A stretch of 52,863 nt of DNA from Nitrospiraceae bacterium (GTDB taxonomy: Bacteria > Nitrospirota > Nitrospiria > Nitrospirales > UBA8639), in contig DOFS01000624.1 of assembly GCA_003523945.1 (NCBI GenBank), forward strand, positions 1 through 52,863, written 5' to 3'. The position numbers were made by a program, and so were the translations under genes. Position 1 is the first letter of the stretch. Each line of letters opens with the position of its first letter. Below are positions 8,601 through 17,553 of the stretch, piece by piece. The notes beneath the pieces are model-generated. The model ran no database searches and was not told where the DNA came from. It was given only the letters and a program-made list of their open reading frames with translations.

Positions 8601-9318
8601 GGCTGGCAACGTTCGTTGCCAGCCTTGGACAAACTCTTCACACGGGTCTGCTGTAGACATTATGGCCCCCGGAGAATCGGTATGGCGCGCCACCTTCAAT
8701 GAACAACACGAAGACATGAACGGGATGGGCAAAGGCACCACCTTTGCCTCTGGCAATGTGGCCGGTGCTGCAGCGCTATGGTTGTCTTGGCATCGCGACG
8801 ACCCGTCCTTGCGCATGATCTCGGAGCAGGGTTTGCTAACCCGGGCATTCCGTGCAGCACTTCGTTCGAGCGCATGGCGGCCATCTAGTAGTGTAAGTGC
8901 AAACCCTCCTGGTACATACTGCCATTCGTCAGCTTGGGATACCGACTATGGGGCAGGGATTCTAAACGTCGCGGGCCTTCTCGATGTGCCACTTAGTGGG
9001 TCACAGCCGCGAGCCGCGTTGTCCGTTTCGGAGGAGACGGTACCACTGTTTGCATCTCTATATCCGGAAGGCACGGAGCCGGAACGCATTCGCTCTGATT
9101 ATCTCTCACTGTTCCCAGCCGCTCGAAGTGCAGGCATAGAGAAGTTTGGAAGTTTTGAAACCGAAATTCTGTACCACTACACCGTAAATGAAGATTTGCG
9201 GCGAAAAATGGACGCTCTTGCTGGTGGTCAGCGGGGGGAGGAGCCCGCTGAATCGGTTCGTCAGGCGCTGTTCCGTCAGGATCTATCGGGTCGCCTCAGG
9301 CAAGCACTTCTCCAGTAA
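5686..9318 (+). CDS. Exported caspase-DUF4384-subtilase fusion protein
   Basis: This 1210-aa protein has a purine-rich ribosome binding site before the ATG and a signal peptide (hydrophobic core VLSALILLASSVCVA, residues 11-25). Residues about 35-300 form a caspase/metacaspase-like (C14) domain with His116 in SGHG and Cys174 in DSCHSG. Residues about 480-570 resemble DUF4384 (YIYVLDVSSDGSVTTLYPG). Residues about 795-1120 form a subtilisin-like (S8) domain with Asp805 (DTG), His854 (GHGT) and the oxyanion Asn954 (AAAGN). At the nucleophile position the motif reads GTTFAS, so Thr1019 replaces the usual Ser. The caspase part looks active; the subtilase part may be inactive, a Thr-dependent enzyme, or a binding domain. 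It probably acts in the periplasm or outside the cell. It heads a same-strand series with two CHAT genes, which suggests a protease cascade, by inference. Confidence 0.9.
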   Translation: MLSHAFPVFQVLSALILLASSVCVAEELTPSQPAKLALLIGIDKYKSPDIRRLSGAVNDIRLMREVLIGKFGMPPENINSLENEQATHQAIIDAIRNHLVAKAKKGDVVVLHFSGHGSQMKDISGDEVDQLDETLVAYDSRTPGVFDISDDEINGLLLQLTEKTKNVTFIFDSCHSGAASRGGNTVREIEADRRTPLPPEDFAVSVRGGEGDADFRPNNSDYVLISGSLAKELSNETDFEGRRHGVLTWFLALALKAAPDRSTYRDVMDQVKSEVSTRFPSQTPQIEGPGQDLVVFGVDKLNTKPYVLVEPAGGNRTRVEAGKVFGLGKESTMKVYPPRTTDFESTKSAATLRITRVSDFEAEGEISNGGSIQPHSRALLEAVSFGDTSIPVFVQKRSGPLSEVKATLAQMQAITLVDDEAGARLLVKEQDGNLLVQSGDLQVLVSPVRVSETDAVGHVIDQIKDLVHWLVVLALNNPSSGIKVGFSVWRATDPPGTPSPVAVASGTELIYRVENRHSQPLYIYVLDVSSDGSVTTLYPGGDQQQLLSGKELERHLRMSVPSGQVGVTDVLKIIATLKPIDPSLFPQGPIRSASKATAKATSDPLARFLASALRGARTAADVTVESDTWVTLQKPIQIRQEGAKLSSFALHFDGPKSVQDIRVRLSDNPALCSREDKPARGDCEQLASITNDGTVLEWLQRSASRETDQTVSVGLAFDEAYRIQDQTGAIRVEPQLEIQALGVKTEQGIDKRDITGDDRHDPAAAADDQWSLKQILVLEAWTKIRHRFDVAEGKEADGVIIAHPDTGYRHHPETWSEAEGKRPIDAGKGRNYYEGGTDALDPLLSDRLLDNPGHGTASGSVIVSPPGCQLLHASGCVNGIARGAQLIPLRVHRTVSQFNTRNLSQAIQDVADGNIAGNPRLIAIAMGGPPTFTMWKAVKTAEKNGVLIVAAAGNYVGTVVWPARFHSSIAVAAGNVRCQPWTNSSHGSAVDIMAPGESVWRATFNEQHEDMNGMGKGTTFASGNVAGAAALWLSWHRDDPSLRMISEQGLLTRAFRAALRSSAWRPSSSVSANPPGTYCHSSAWDTDYGAGILNVAGLLDVPLSGSQPRAALSVSEETVPLFASLYPEGTEPERIRSDYLSLFPAARSAGIEKFGSFETEILYHYTVNEDLRRKMDALAGGQRGEEPAESVRQALFRQDLSGRLRQALLQ

Positions 9319-9356
9319 ATCATTCAATAGAGGTGAGCTAAAGTGGGGTGCTAGGT

Positions 9357-10212
9357 ATGATCCAATCAAACCAGAACAGATTCGAGGGCGGCGGTGCACT
9401 GAGGCGTTGCGCATGCTGCTTCATAGGAACGGCCGTTAGACGTATCGGATTTTCACTTACCCTGCTTATGTGTCTCGCAGGGACGAAATCGACATTGGCG
9501 TGTGATGACGTTTCATTTCGCGAGTTTGAGCGTGCGATCGAATGGCATAATGAGCACATCTACAGACTGACCACGAAATTCACAGACATCTGGTTTCCTC
9601 AGGGTCCTATCCACAATGAAGTCCCAAAATCGTTAAACCTAAAGAAAGTGAGACAGAATCTGGCCGCGCTTGGAGAGAGAAAGACCGCGGTCTTATTCTA
9701 TTGGATCAAAGACGGCAGATTGTTCGTCTGGCTCAGCACCTATCACCTACCGCGGGAAAATCATATGTGCCGAACCGAAGGTGATCCAAAACGCAGATTG
9801 GGAAACGCTGGAGCCAAGTCGCTGGAGCTCCCTTGGAGTTCGTGGGGCCAAACATCCGCGAACCGCCACGCCCCTTCCTAGCGGTGAACAACTTGGCGGT
9901 GAACAGGCTCAGACATGGAAAGTTGTCCTGCAGCGCTTGTCTGACATTCTTTTGCTGGCTGCGGTAGTGGAGGAGTTCAAATCATCACAAATCGAAACAT
10001 TGGTGGTCGTACCGATTACCGTTAAGGAGCCCCATATCGATGTCCGGCGTGTTCGTGCAGTATTGTTCATTGGTGTCGCACCGTTCGCGGCTATTCCTGT
10101 TGGCGGAAAAGACCTGATCAACAGGATATCAGTCATTATGTCCCCAGGCTTCTTTTCGTTCGCAGGAGCCCCTGAACTCGTCCGTGAGAAGTATGCCAAC
10201 AGGATTGACTGA
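9357..10212 (+). pseudogene. Decayed exported CHAT-domain gene
   Basis: Two overlapping frames together make the front of one protein. The first, from ATG 9357, contains a signal-peptide-like stretch (GFSLTLLMCLAGTKSTLA) and an alpha-helical region, then the CHAT-type segment AVLFYWIKDGRLFVWL. Around 9735 the sense moves to another frame, giving CAEPKVIQNADWETL, LVVVPI and VAPFAAIPVGGKDLINRIS, which match the first half of a CHAT domain up to its PFAAL-like strand. The frame then stops at 10212, before the catalytic His and Cys motifs would appear, so the gene is frameshifted and truncated. It lies between the caspase-subtilase gene and the giant TPR-CHAT gene on the same strand. Confidence 0.6.
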
Positions 10213-10653
10213 CAAGGAGCTGAACCTGGGGCGCGGGCACTGGCAGAGTGTGCTGGTGGGCCTTGCCCTCCTGCTGACTGGCTTGTTCTGGGCGCGGACG
10301 TTCAGGCGAAGGACCATGAAGGGAATGTTTAAAAAAGTCACCAGTGGCGTTCTCGCCATTTTCCCGTGCTCACGTACTCTTGAGTACCCTCTGCGCGTCA
10401 AAATGGGTGCGGCCTTGCTGGACGGACTTTTTGAACATTTCCTCTCACTGCCGCTGATTATCGGGCCTGGACCATTTACAGGTTACTGTTATGAAATATT
10501 CAACAGGCCCATGACGGCCGGATGCTGGTGGATCTGTGCATATTGGTCGGAGGTGACCACCCTGCTGGAAAACGCCGCAGCCCAGTCATATCCCAAACCC
10601 ACGGCCCCGTAAGGTGGCGGGATGACGCAGGGGCATAATCAAAGGAGGGCAGA
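10213..10653. other. Intergenic region with a TM-like relic and a palindromic repeat
   Basis: A reading frame over about 10184-10312 gives one hydrophobic helix (SVLVGLALLLTGLFWA) followed by RRR, like the membrane anchor at the end of an exported protein. It may be the lost C-terminus of the decayed CHAT gene. The frame then runs into the palindromic repeat at 10321-10443, so I do not call it a gene. A ribosome binding site (AAAGGAGGG) precedes the next gene. Confidence 0.45.
10321..10443. repeat. Imperfect ~120-bp palindromic intergenic repeat
   Basis: The left end GGGAATGTTTAAAAAAGTC is mirrored by GACTTTTTGAACATTTCC at the right end, and the centre contains GTACTCTTGAGTAC, so the unit can fold on itself over most of its length. 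I recall similar intergenic repeats with ends reading like GTTGAAAAAGTC...GACTTTTTCAAC from Nitrospira genomes, but this is memory and not a search. Only one copy is present in the window. It may be a MITE-like or REP-like element or a transcript-end structure. Confidence 0.6.
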
Positions 10654-13600
10654 ATGAGGACTTGGCGATTGTATGGGCTAGTGGTGGGCATGGTCTTGGT
10701 GCTAGCCGTGCCGGCATGGGCACTGAGCTCGGAGGCAGCCCTGGAGGCGTTGGCCCAGCGCCGAATCGCGGCAGCCCCACCCTACCATGAGGTTGCGGAT
10801 TGGGGACCCTTGGCCATCGTTGTTCCTCTAGATTCGGGCGATGCTTCTCGGCTGAACCCGAAAAGTCCAGGGGAGACCCATGCTGTCATACGTCAACAGT
10901 TATATGACGATGCCAGAATCATCGAATGGTCACGGCTTTACCTGGCCGGTAACCGTGATGACGTGCTCCGGCTGGTTGAGGCCGACCTGCGATCCGCATC
11001 GCCGCATCCTTTTTCTCCCCAGGTGTGGGTCGGTGTGCACAATCAGGCGGGGCGCTTAGAAGAAATATGGAAAGCTTTCCAGGATGATACCGTGCGAAAT
11101 CCATTGGGCCTGTTGCCGAGCCTAACGATTCTTGAGAAAAACCGGCAGTACGCACAAATGCTGCAGGAGGTCCCACCGGCACGTGCCCAGGACATCACAG
11201 ATCCTTTCGTCCTCTGGTTAGTGGCACACGCCGCCGTGCAGGAGCATCGGACGCAGGATCAGCTTGCCTATTTTCAACTTCTTGCCGCCCGATTTCCACA
11301 CTGGTTTCAAACAGCCTGGATTATGGATGATGTTGACAGTGAAATAACTCGGAAAAAACTGGCGGCGTTGCGCCAGCAAGAAAGTCTATTGACGGATGGT
11401 CTTCTGGGTAACTGGCTTGAGGTAGAACTACGATGGAGGCCAAGGGATGAGCAGACTAAAGTTCAAGCCGTTAAAGACTGGCTGGCGATGTATCCGCGGG
11501 ATTCTCGCGCATTCCGAAAGCTGGCTATGTTAGAAGCCAGATTGGGCCGTCTGGGTCGTGCTGCTCAGGCTGACAGGACCGGCGTGGAGGTCTTTCCATT
11601 CTATGGCACAGAACCTTTCAGGGCAGCCGTCCGCCTTTGCGACCTTGAGCGGTGGACTGAGGCCGAATCCTGGGTCAAGACAGTCACGGCGAGTTGGGCG
11701 ATCTCCCCCTCGCAGGAGGCGAATCTGTTCGATCAGATGTGGGCAGACGTGCTCCTTGATGCCGGAGAAAAGGGAAAAGCTCGTGAGCATCTCTTCCAGG
11801 CCCTCGGGCGTCGGCCTGATGCCGCAGAATTGCTTTCGCGGATGGCGAGACTGGAATTGACGAGCAGCCGCCCGGCGCATGCGGTTGCTCTGGCCGAAAA
11901 GTCTGCCACGATTAATCCGGTAAGCTCTGGACCGCGTCTCACCTGGATAGAAGCTCTTGAAGAATCAGGGCAGCTGGGTCGTGGGTGGGAGATGCTGGAA
12001 GAATGGCGAGGTCGGGGGCTGCTGGCCGCTCCTGATTACTACATGCGCGGATCAAGCCTCCTTCAAAAGCTGGAGCGCACCGAGGACCGGCTGAGTTTGT
12101 TAACCCGGGGATGCCAAGCCTATCCGGAATGGCTCTGGGTCCGGCAGGAATTGGGAGGAGCTCTGTACGATGCTGGCCGGAAACCTGAGGCGATCGCCGT
12201 GCTTCAGGAATCGTTGAAAATCGAAGTTCATGCATGGACTATACACAAACTCATTGCATGGCAGCAGGAAGTTGGGGGTGATTCGGCAGTAGACGCGAAA
12301 CTTCGCCGTTTTCAGGAGACGTATCCGTGGGACAAGGCGGTCTGGGAGGAGAGTGTGGATTGGCAGAAGCGGAAAGGAGGATCGTCGGAGGTTGAACAGG
12401 TCTGGGAGCGCGCGATTGCGGCCAACCCTGGGCGTGACTGGCCATTAAACAAATACGTCAACTATCTGGTGTCCCAAAAACGATGGTCTGATGCCATCAA
12501 CCTGGGAGAGCGGGCGAAGGTCTTGTTAGCGGGCAGTGCACCGAGTGAGAGGGCGATGGCAAATTTTATGGGCCCCTATACTGTGGCCGCTTGGTCTCAG
12601 GAAGAGGCTGTTCCAGAGCCCGTTCTCCAAGGTGCGCTCATCGTGCTCGACCGGTTTAGAGAACAAGACGGAACCCACCAGGCCTATCATCTGGTGAAAG
12701 CAAGGATTCTGAAAGCCCTTGGCCGGGAGACGGAAGCAGCGGGGGAGGTTTTGGCAACCAGTCAAAGGGGTCTCGATGAGCCTACTCTCTCCCTAGCGTT
12801 ATTCCAGGAATTTCCTGAAATCTTGACGTTTCCGGAAGCGGCGAGGATTGGCGTGCGGGTGGTGGAGCGTGATCCTTTCGATCCCAAGAGATTGGCAACC
12901 CTCGCGTCCCTGCATATCAAGTATGGTGGAAGTGCGATTGTGGGACTTCATCTCATCGAACTGATCAAAGTGAGACAGCCTCGGGGATATACCGAAGAAG
13001 TTCGGAAGACCGAAGGGATGGCCTATGGCCAACTTGGTGATGCTCGGAGATATTTTGAAAGCAACTATGTCGGGATTTCTGCGTTAGGCAACAGTGACCG
13101 TTATGTGGGCTGGTACGATAGGGCCAGAAAGCAAGTCCAAGAGGATAAGGGGACGAGGGTTCGTCTGGATGGAAAGACCACGAAAGCCACCATATTGTCG
13201 CCAACCGGGGAGGTGATCGAACGGGAAGATCACCCTGTGACGGGGAGGCCATTATTGATCCAAAAAGGGCTCGTCTTCGTCCGCGCGGAATATGATGCGA
13301 AGGGGGAAGATCTCCTTCGCCTTTGGAGCTCTTCGGGTAGCGAGGTTGTACTGACTTATGATGCCAGGCATAGAATCGAAACGATCCGCTCCAGCGACGG
13401 GCAAGAGCTGCAGATCGCCTATGACCCTCGGTTCAATAAGCCGAGCCGTTTGACTGTTCCAGGGACAGGTGAGATGGTCGTAAGCTACGATGACAACGGC
13501 TCACTTAAAGGAACCGAGTCAGCAGCAGGCATTGTCGTGGCCGCCCGTGTTGCAGAAATGATGACACGCCTGATGTCGCTGCAGGAGGCGTTTACGAACA

Positions 13601-16600
13601 ATAGGGTAGATGTCTTCGGGCAGGTTCCTCGCCTACCTCACCAGGATGTCGAACTGGATGCCCTAAGAGCCGTACAACGCGAGGCCCTCGGGTGTGAGGA
13701 AACATGTCCGGCCTTGACCTCCCTTCCGAGGGAACAATTCTCCTCAGCGGTCGATGCAACCCTCGCAGTCGCGCGTCATCTCGTGCACCATGTGCAGAAT
13801 GATCAGGACTATGCAGATGATGCACGTCACCTGCTGGAAGAACTTGCGGAATCGACGCTGAATACGGATCAGGGTTCTGATCTCCAGCTTGCAGGCGCGG
13901 AAAGTGTGACTCTGTGGCAGGTTCTTTTGCAAAAGATCAAGCCACAGGGCCTGAGCCGGGAGGATTTTTTTCGCTGGAAAGAAATGCGGCAGCTACTGGA
14001 CGCGAAAGTGCACGCCACCAAGCCAGGGGATTTGTCCCTCTGGTGGCAGCGTGTGCAGGCGGTCTCATTTTCCCTGTTGCCTCCCGCGCAATGGCTCCCG
14101 CGTTCAGATTGGCGGAATTCAGGATTTTGGCTTCGCTATGCACGACCCGAGTTACTTCCAAAATTGCGGCATGATGCGGAGTTGCGGACCATTCTCCTGC
14201 GGAGAAACGGCGATCTGGTGCTCGCCAGCAGTGCGGGGCTGAGTGTCTTGAGGCGAGGGTACTGGGAATGGTTCGGGTTTGATGAGACGCGTGGCCGGTG
14301 GAGTGCGGCGATTGGAGCGGACGAGATTGGCCCCGCGTCAGATGTGTTGGCATTGAGTGAAACCGAGGATGGCGCCCTCTGGCTTGGGACGGCTTCGGGA
14401 CTCATTCGTCTGACAGGGACGTATGATGGGGCGGTGCAACGCTGGCGAACCGATGACAGTGGCCTGCCGAGTTCTCTTGTCCGGCATATGGTTGGTATAG
14501 GTGAGGCCGTGCTGATTGGGACCAGCAAAGGTCTACGCCTGGTGACAATACGAGGGGTGGAAACGCCCTATGCCGACTTGGCAGGCGAAGCGATTGTATT
14601 TCTCCGGGGGGATGAGTTGCTAGATCCTGGTGCGCCGATCCCTGTGTTGATCGGCACGCAAGGCGGACTCTATGTCGTTAGGGATAACAAATTGCAAAAA
14701 GTGGTGGTCGGTGAGATCGAGGACGCAGTCTGGGACCCAGCCCTTGAAAGTCCGGTAGTGTTAAAGAGTGGCAAGCTCTATGCGGTCACAATGCACACCG
14801 AGGGAGTCGGCGCCGACCTGGACGTTCTCCCTGGCCAGGGAGATCTTGTCGTTGAGAAAGCGATTTATGGGCTTCGGGTCTTCCCTGTGGAAGAGGGAAG
14901 CTTCGGCGTAGCGGCGCTGACTGATCAAGGCGTGAGTATCTTCCACGATTGGCATTTTGAACATCTGGATCTCCCTCTGGGGGAACAGCGATTGGGGATT
15001 CGCCTTGGGCCTCGTCACATGACGTCTCGCCATGGAAGAACCGCCTTCGTGACCATGGAAGGCGTCTATGTATTTGAACGGGGCCGTACGATTGCCGATA
15101 CCGACGGGAGGGTGTACGACCTGCTGACCCAGCCAGAGCAGGGGAGGACCTTCGTGGCCAGGGGAGAGATGGGGTTGTATGTGGTCGATCAGGATCACAT
15201 TGAGGATGGTCCTCGCTTATTTAAGAACATTGAGGTCACTCATTTGTGGCGGGATCGAGAAGGCCACCTGCTGGCCAATGACGGGCTCACCATTTTGCGG
15301 TTTGACAAAGGAACCGGGGAAGTCCGAACGTTGTTTCGTGCCCATCCCACGACACCGGAGGGATTTCCCACCATGCCTGCCGAGGTGACCAGTCTCCTGG
15401 TAGGTTCCGATGGAATCGTGTGGGTCACGGCAGGGCCGTCTGTTTTTCGGTGGAAAGACGGTGCGGGAGAAAGCGGGACCGTCGAAGAATTCTCGATGTT
15501 CAAGGACCGGACCGCCTTTCCGGCCTTTAGCGATATGCTATCGCGCGTCGTGGAAACGCATGATGGCCGTATCTGGGTCGTGGCCTCGTCCGAGAACCAT
15601 CGTTTGTATGGCAACATCCGTCTCACTGGTGGTCTTCTGGAATGGACGGGAGCGGGATTTCGCATTTTAAAAGGATCCAAGGATCCCATGAGGTGGTTCA
15701 TCACGGGATACACGACACTCGACAAGGACAGCGGGATTGTCGGCACTACTCAAGGGTTTGCCCGGCATCGTGGAGATGAATACCAAGGTTTTCGATCGTT
15801 GAAAGATGCCTCCTATCTTCGCCTGTCAGAACGGACGCCACTACTCTGGCTTGGGCGGCGTGGGGCCAAGCTGGGAAATGATGCCTGGCTCTTTGGTGCC
15901 GCCGGAGGGGTGCTGTTGTACAAGGGCGGTCAGTGGCTGTATCCAGAACGACTCAATCAAATGCTTCCAGACGACCAAACCCTCGGCCAGTATGGCGGAC
16001 GGACGGTTCATGCGGTGGAGACCGATGCCAAGGCCCACATCTTTGTGGGAACGGATCGTGGTCTTCTGATTTACGATTCCCAGGGGAGCCCCGCCCAATT
16101 TCTTTTAGAGAACCGATTCGAGGCCGAAGCGTTCTCGGCGCAGGACTCGATTCGGCTGCGTGAGGAAGCGACTATTCTGCTGAGCCAACTGAAGCCGGAG
16201 ACCGCAGCCGGAAAGGTTGTGGCACAAGTGACAGGCCTGGCCGAACAGATTGAGCGATTGGAGCATGCCGTTGCCTCCGATTCTCAGTTGATCCCCGTGA
16301 TTCAGAAGGACGGGCGGCTGGAGAAAGGGCCCGGTGAGTCGGTACGGCAGGGACAACCCGCGCAGCCCATGATGACTTCGTCAAGAGAGGGACAGCTATC
16401 TGAGCTGCGCGAGTCCCGTCGGAAATATGGAGCACTGCTGGCCAGACTGGAAAGTGAAAATCGCAGTTTACACCAGATGCTAGACCTGAAACCCATTGAC
16501 TTGTCTGCTCTTCGTGCCCGACTCAAGATTGATCAGGTCATCGTCCAGTATCTTCCCAGCAAAATGAAATTGTATATCCATGTGGTTACCCGAGAGGGCG

Positions 16601-17553
16601 GACAAGTCCGTGAAGTTAACGTCACAGAGGATACACTGTCCCAGTTGGCCACTGAAGCCTGGTCAGCGCTTAGTAGGGCGAAGGCGGCAGCAGCCGGACG
16701 AAGAGCCGAACCCTTGGATTCACTTCCTAACATGGATTCCGGAGTCTCACTCACCCCGTACCTAGCCCAGCTTTATGATTACTTGTTGCGTCCAATCGAG
16801 CGAGAGCTGGCCGGGAAGACGGTGTTTATCGTTCCGGTGGGGAAACTCTTTTACGTTCCCTTCAGTGCGCTGGTACGAAACACGGGACCGACTGTGGAAT
16901 ATGCTGTCGAACGCTTCACGCTCGGGTATCTGACGACGCTTTCGATGTTCTCCCTGATGGCGGACCACCAGCCTTCTCTTTCCCGTGACCACCTGGTATT
17001 CGGCGATCCGGACGGCACGTTATCCGGAGCCCGTAAAGAAGCCGAAGTCGTTGGCCAACTTCTTGGTGGGGACGTGGGTACCCGGATCGGGCAAGATGCG
17101 TCCTACGTCACGCTCATGCGATATGCGGAAAAGGTCCGGGTCGTGCATCTTGCCACCCATGGCGAGCTGGATTGGGAGCACCCGGAACGAAGCGCCCTCC
17201 TCCTGGCCGACAATTATCGGCTTGGAATCGATGACATTATGACCATGGATTTGAAGCAAACCGATCTGGTGGTGCTTTCTGCCTGTGAAAGTGGCGTCGG
17301 GGCCAACGGGCTTGAGTTTGCGACTATGGCCAGGGCCTTCTTTACGGCTCACGCTCCCACCGTGGTGGCGACGTTATGGCGCGTGCCGGATGAGCCGAGC
17401 AGAAGGCTGATGGTGGATTTTTATCAGGCGTGGGTGAATGGGGATGGGCCTGTGGTGGCTCTGGCCAAGGCGCAACGACAGATGCTGAAGCGTTCAGGTC
17501 CCGATCGTCAGCCGCATGCATGGGCCGGATTTCTCCCGTTTGGTGGACTGTGA
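10654..17553 (+). CDS. Giant exported TPR / beta-propeller / CHAT protease
   Basis: This 2299-aa protein starts at ATG after AAAGGAGGG. A signal peptide covers residues 1-25 (core GLVVGMVLVLAVPAWA). Residues about 60-810 are helical TPR-like repeats. About 870-960 has YD/RHS-like beta segments (YDAKGED, TYDARHRIETI). About 1180-1830 carries repeated strands such as GALWLGTASGLIRL and GIVWVTAGPSVFRW, the propeller blades seen in two-component sensor ectodomains. A coiled-coil-like helix (about 1850-1960) precedes a CHAT domain with PVGKLFYVPFSAL, His2169 in ATHG and Cys2211 in SACESG, so the caspase-like dyad is intact. The likely role is an envelope sensor (TPR and propeller) that switches a cysteine protease. 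The partner is probably the caspase-subtilase protein upstream on the same strand. Confidence 0.9.
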   Translation: MRTWRLYGLVVGMVLVLAVPAWALSSEAALEALAQRRIAAAPPYHEVADWGPLAIVVPLDSGDASRLNPKSPGETHAVIRQQLYDDARIIEWSRLYLAGNRDDVLRLVEADLRSASPHPFSPQVWVGVHNQAGRLEEIWKAFQDDTVRNPLGLLPSLTILEKNRQYAQMLQEVPPARAQDITDPFVLWLVAHAAVQEHRTQDQLAYFQLLAARFPHWFQTAWIMDDVDSEITRKKLAALRQQESLLTDGLLGNWLEVELRWRPRDEQTKVQAVKDWLAMYPRDSRAFRKLAMLEARLGRLGRAAQADRTGVEVFPFYGTEPFRAAVRLCDLERWTEAESWVKTVTASWAISPSQEANLFDQMWADVLLDAGEKGKAREHLFQALGRRPDAAELLSRMARLELTSSRPAHAVALAEKSATINPVSSGPRLTWIEALEESGQLGRGWEMLEEWRGRGLLAAPDYYMRGSSLLQKLERTEDRLSLLTRGCQAYPEWLWVRQELGGALYDAGRKPEAIAVLQESLKIEVHAWTIHKLIAWQQEVGGDSAVDAKLRRFQETYPWDKAVWEESVDWQKRKGGSSEVEQVWERAIAANPGRDWPLNKYVNYLVSQKRWSDAINLGERAKVLLAGSAPSERAMANFMGPYTVAAWSQEEAVPEPVLQGALIVLDRFREQDGTHQAYHLVKARILKALGRETEAAGEVLATSQRGLDEPTLSLALFQEFPEILTFPEAARIGVRVVERDPFDPKRLATLASLHIKYGGSAIVGLHLIELIKVRQPRGYTEEVRKTEGMAYGQLGDARRYFESNYVGISALGNSDRYVGWYDRARKQVQEDKGTRVRLDGKTTKATILSPTGEVIEREDHPVTGRPLLIQKGLVFVRAEYDAKGEDLLRLWSSSGSEVVLTYDARHRIETIRSSDGQELQIAYDPRFNKPSRLTVPGTGEMVVSYDDNGSLKGTESAAGIVVAARVAEMMTRLMSLQEAFTNNRVDVFGQVPRLPHQDVELDALRAVQREALGCEETCPALTSLPREQFSSAVDATLAVARHLVHHVQNDQDYADDARHLLEELAESTLNTDQGSDLQLAGAESVTLWQVLLQKIKPQGLSREDFFRWKEMRQLLDAKVHATKPGDLSLWWQRVQAVSFSLLPPAQWLPRSDWRNSGFWLRYARPELLPKLRHDAELRTILLRRNGDLVLASSAGLSVLRRGYWEWFGFDETRGRWSAAIGADEIGPASDVLALSETEDGALWLGTASGLIRLTGTYDGAVQRWRTDDSGLPSSLVRHMVGIGEAVLIGTSKGLRLVTIRGVETPYADLAGEAIVFLRGDELLDPGAPIPVLIGTQGGLYVVRDNKLQKVVVGEIEDAVWDPALESPVVLKSGKLYAVTMHTEGVGADLDVLPGQGDLVVEKAIYGLRVFPVEEGSFGVAALTDQGVSIFHDWHFEHLDLPLGEQRLGIRLGPRHMTSRHGRTAFVTMEGVYVFERGRTIADTDGRVYDLLTQPEQGRTFVARGEMGLYVVDQDHIEDGPRLFKNIEVTHLWRDREGHLLANDGLTILRFDKGTGEVRTLFRAHPTTPEGFPTMPAEVTSLLVGSDGIVWVTAGPSVFRWKDGAGESGTVEEFSMFKDRTAFPAFSDMLSRVVETHDGRIWVVASSENHRLYGNIRLTGGLLEWTGAGFRILKGSKDPMRWFITGYTTLDKDSGIVGTTQGFARHRGDEYQGFRSLKDASYLRLSERTPLLWLGRRGAKLGNDAWLFGAAGGVLLYKGGQWLYPERLNQMLPDDQTLGQYGGRTVHAVETDAKAHIFVGTDRGLLIYDSQGSPAQFLLENRFEAEAFSAQDSIRLREEATILLSQLKPETAAGKVVAQVTGLAEQIERLEHAVASDSQLIPVIQKDGRLEKGPGESVRQGQPAQPMMTSSREGQLSELRESRRKYGALLARLESENRSLHQMLDLKPIDLSALRARLKIDQVIVQYLPSKMKLYIHVVTREGGQVREVNVTEDTLSQLATEAWSALSRAKAAAAGRRAEPLDSLPNMDSGVSLTPYLAQLYDYLLRPIERELAGKTVFIVPVGKLFYVPFSALVRNTGPTVEYAVERFTLGYLTTLSMFSLMADHQPSLSRDHLVFGDPDGTLSGARKEAEVVGQLLGGDVGTRIGQDASYVTLMRYAEKVRVVHLATHGELDWEHPERSALLLADNYRLGIDDIMTMDLKQTDLVVLSACESGVGANGLEFATMARAFFTAHAPTVVATLWRVPDEPSRRLMVDFYQAWVNGDGPVVALAKAQRQMLKRSGPDRQPHAWAGFLPFGGL

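Noticed and set aside
10184..10612. Plus-strand frame with one TM helix
   Set aside because: Only the first third looks protein-like; the rest reads through the palindromic repeat. Described as a relic instead.
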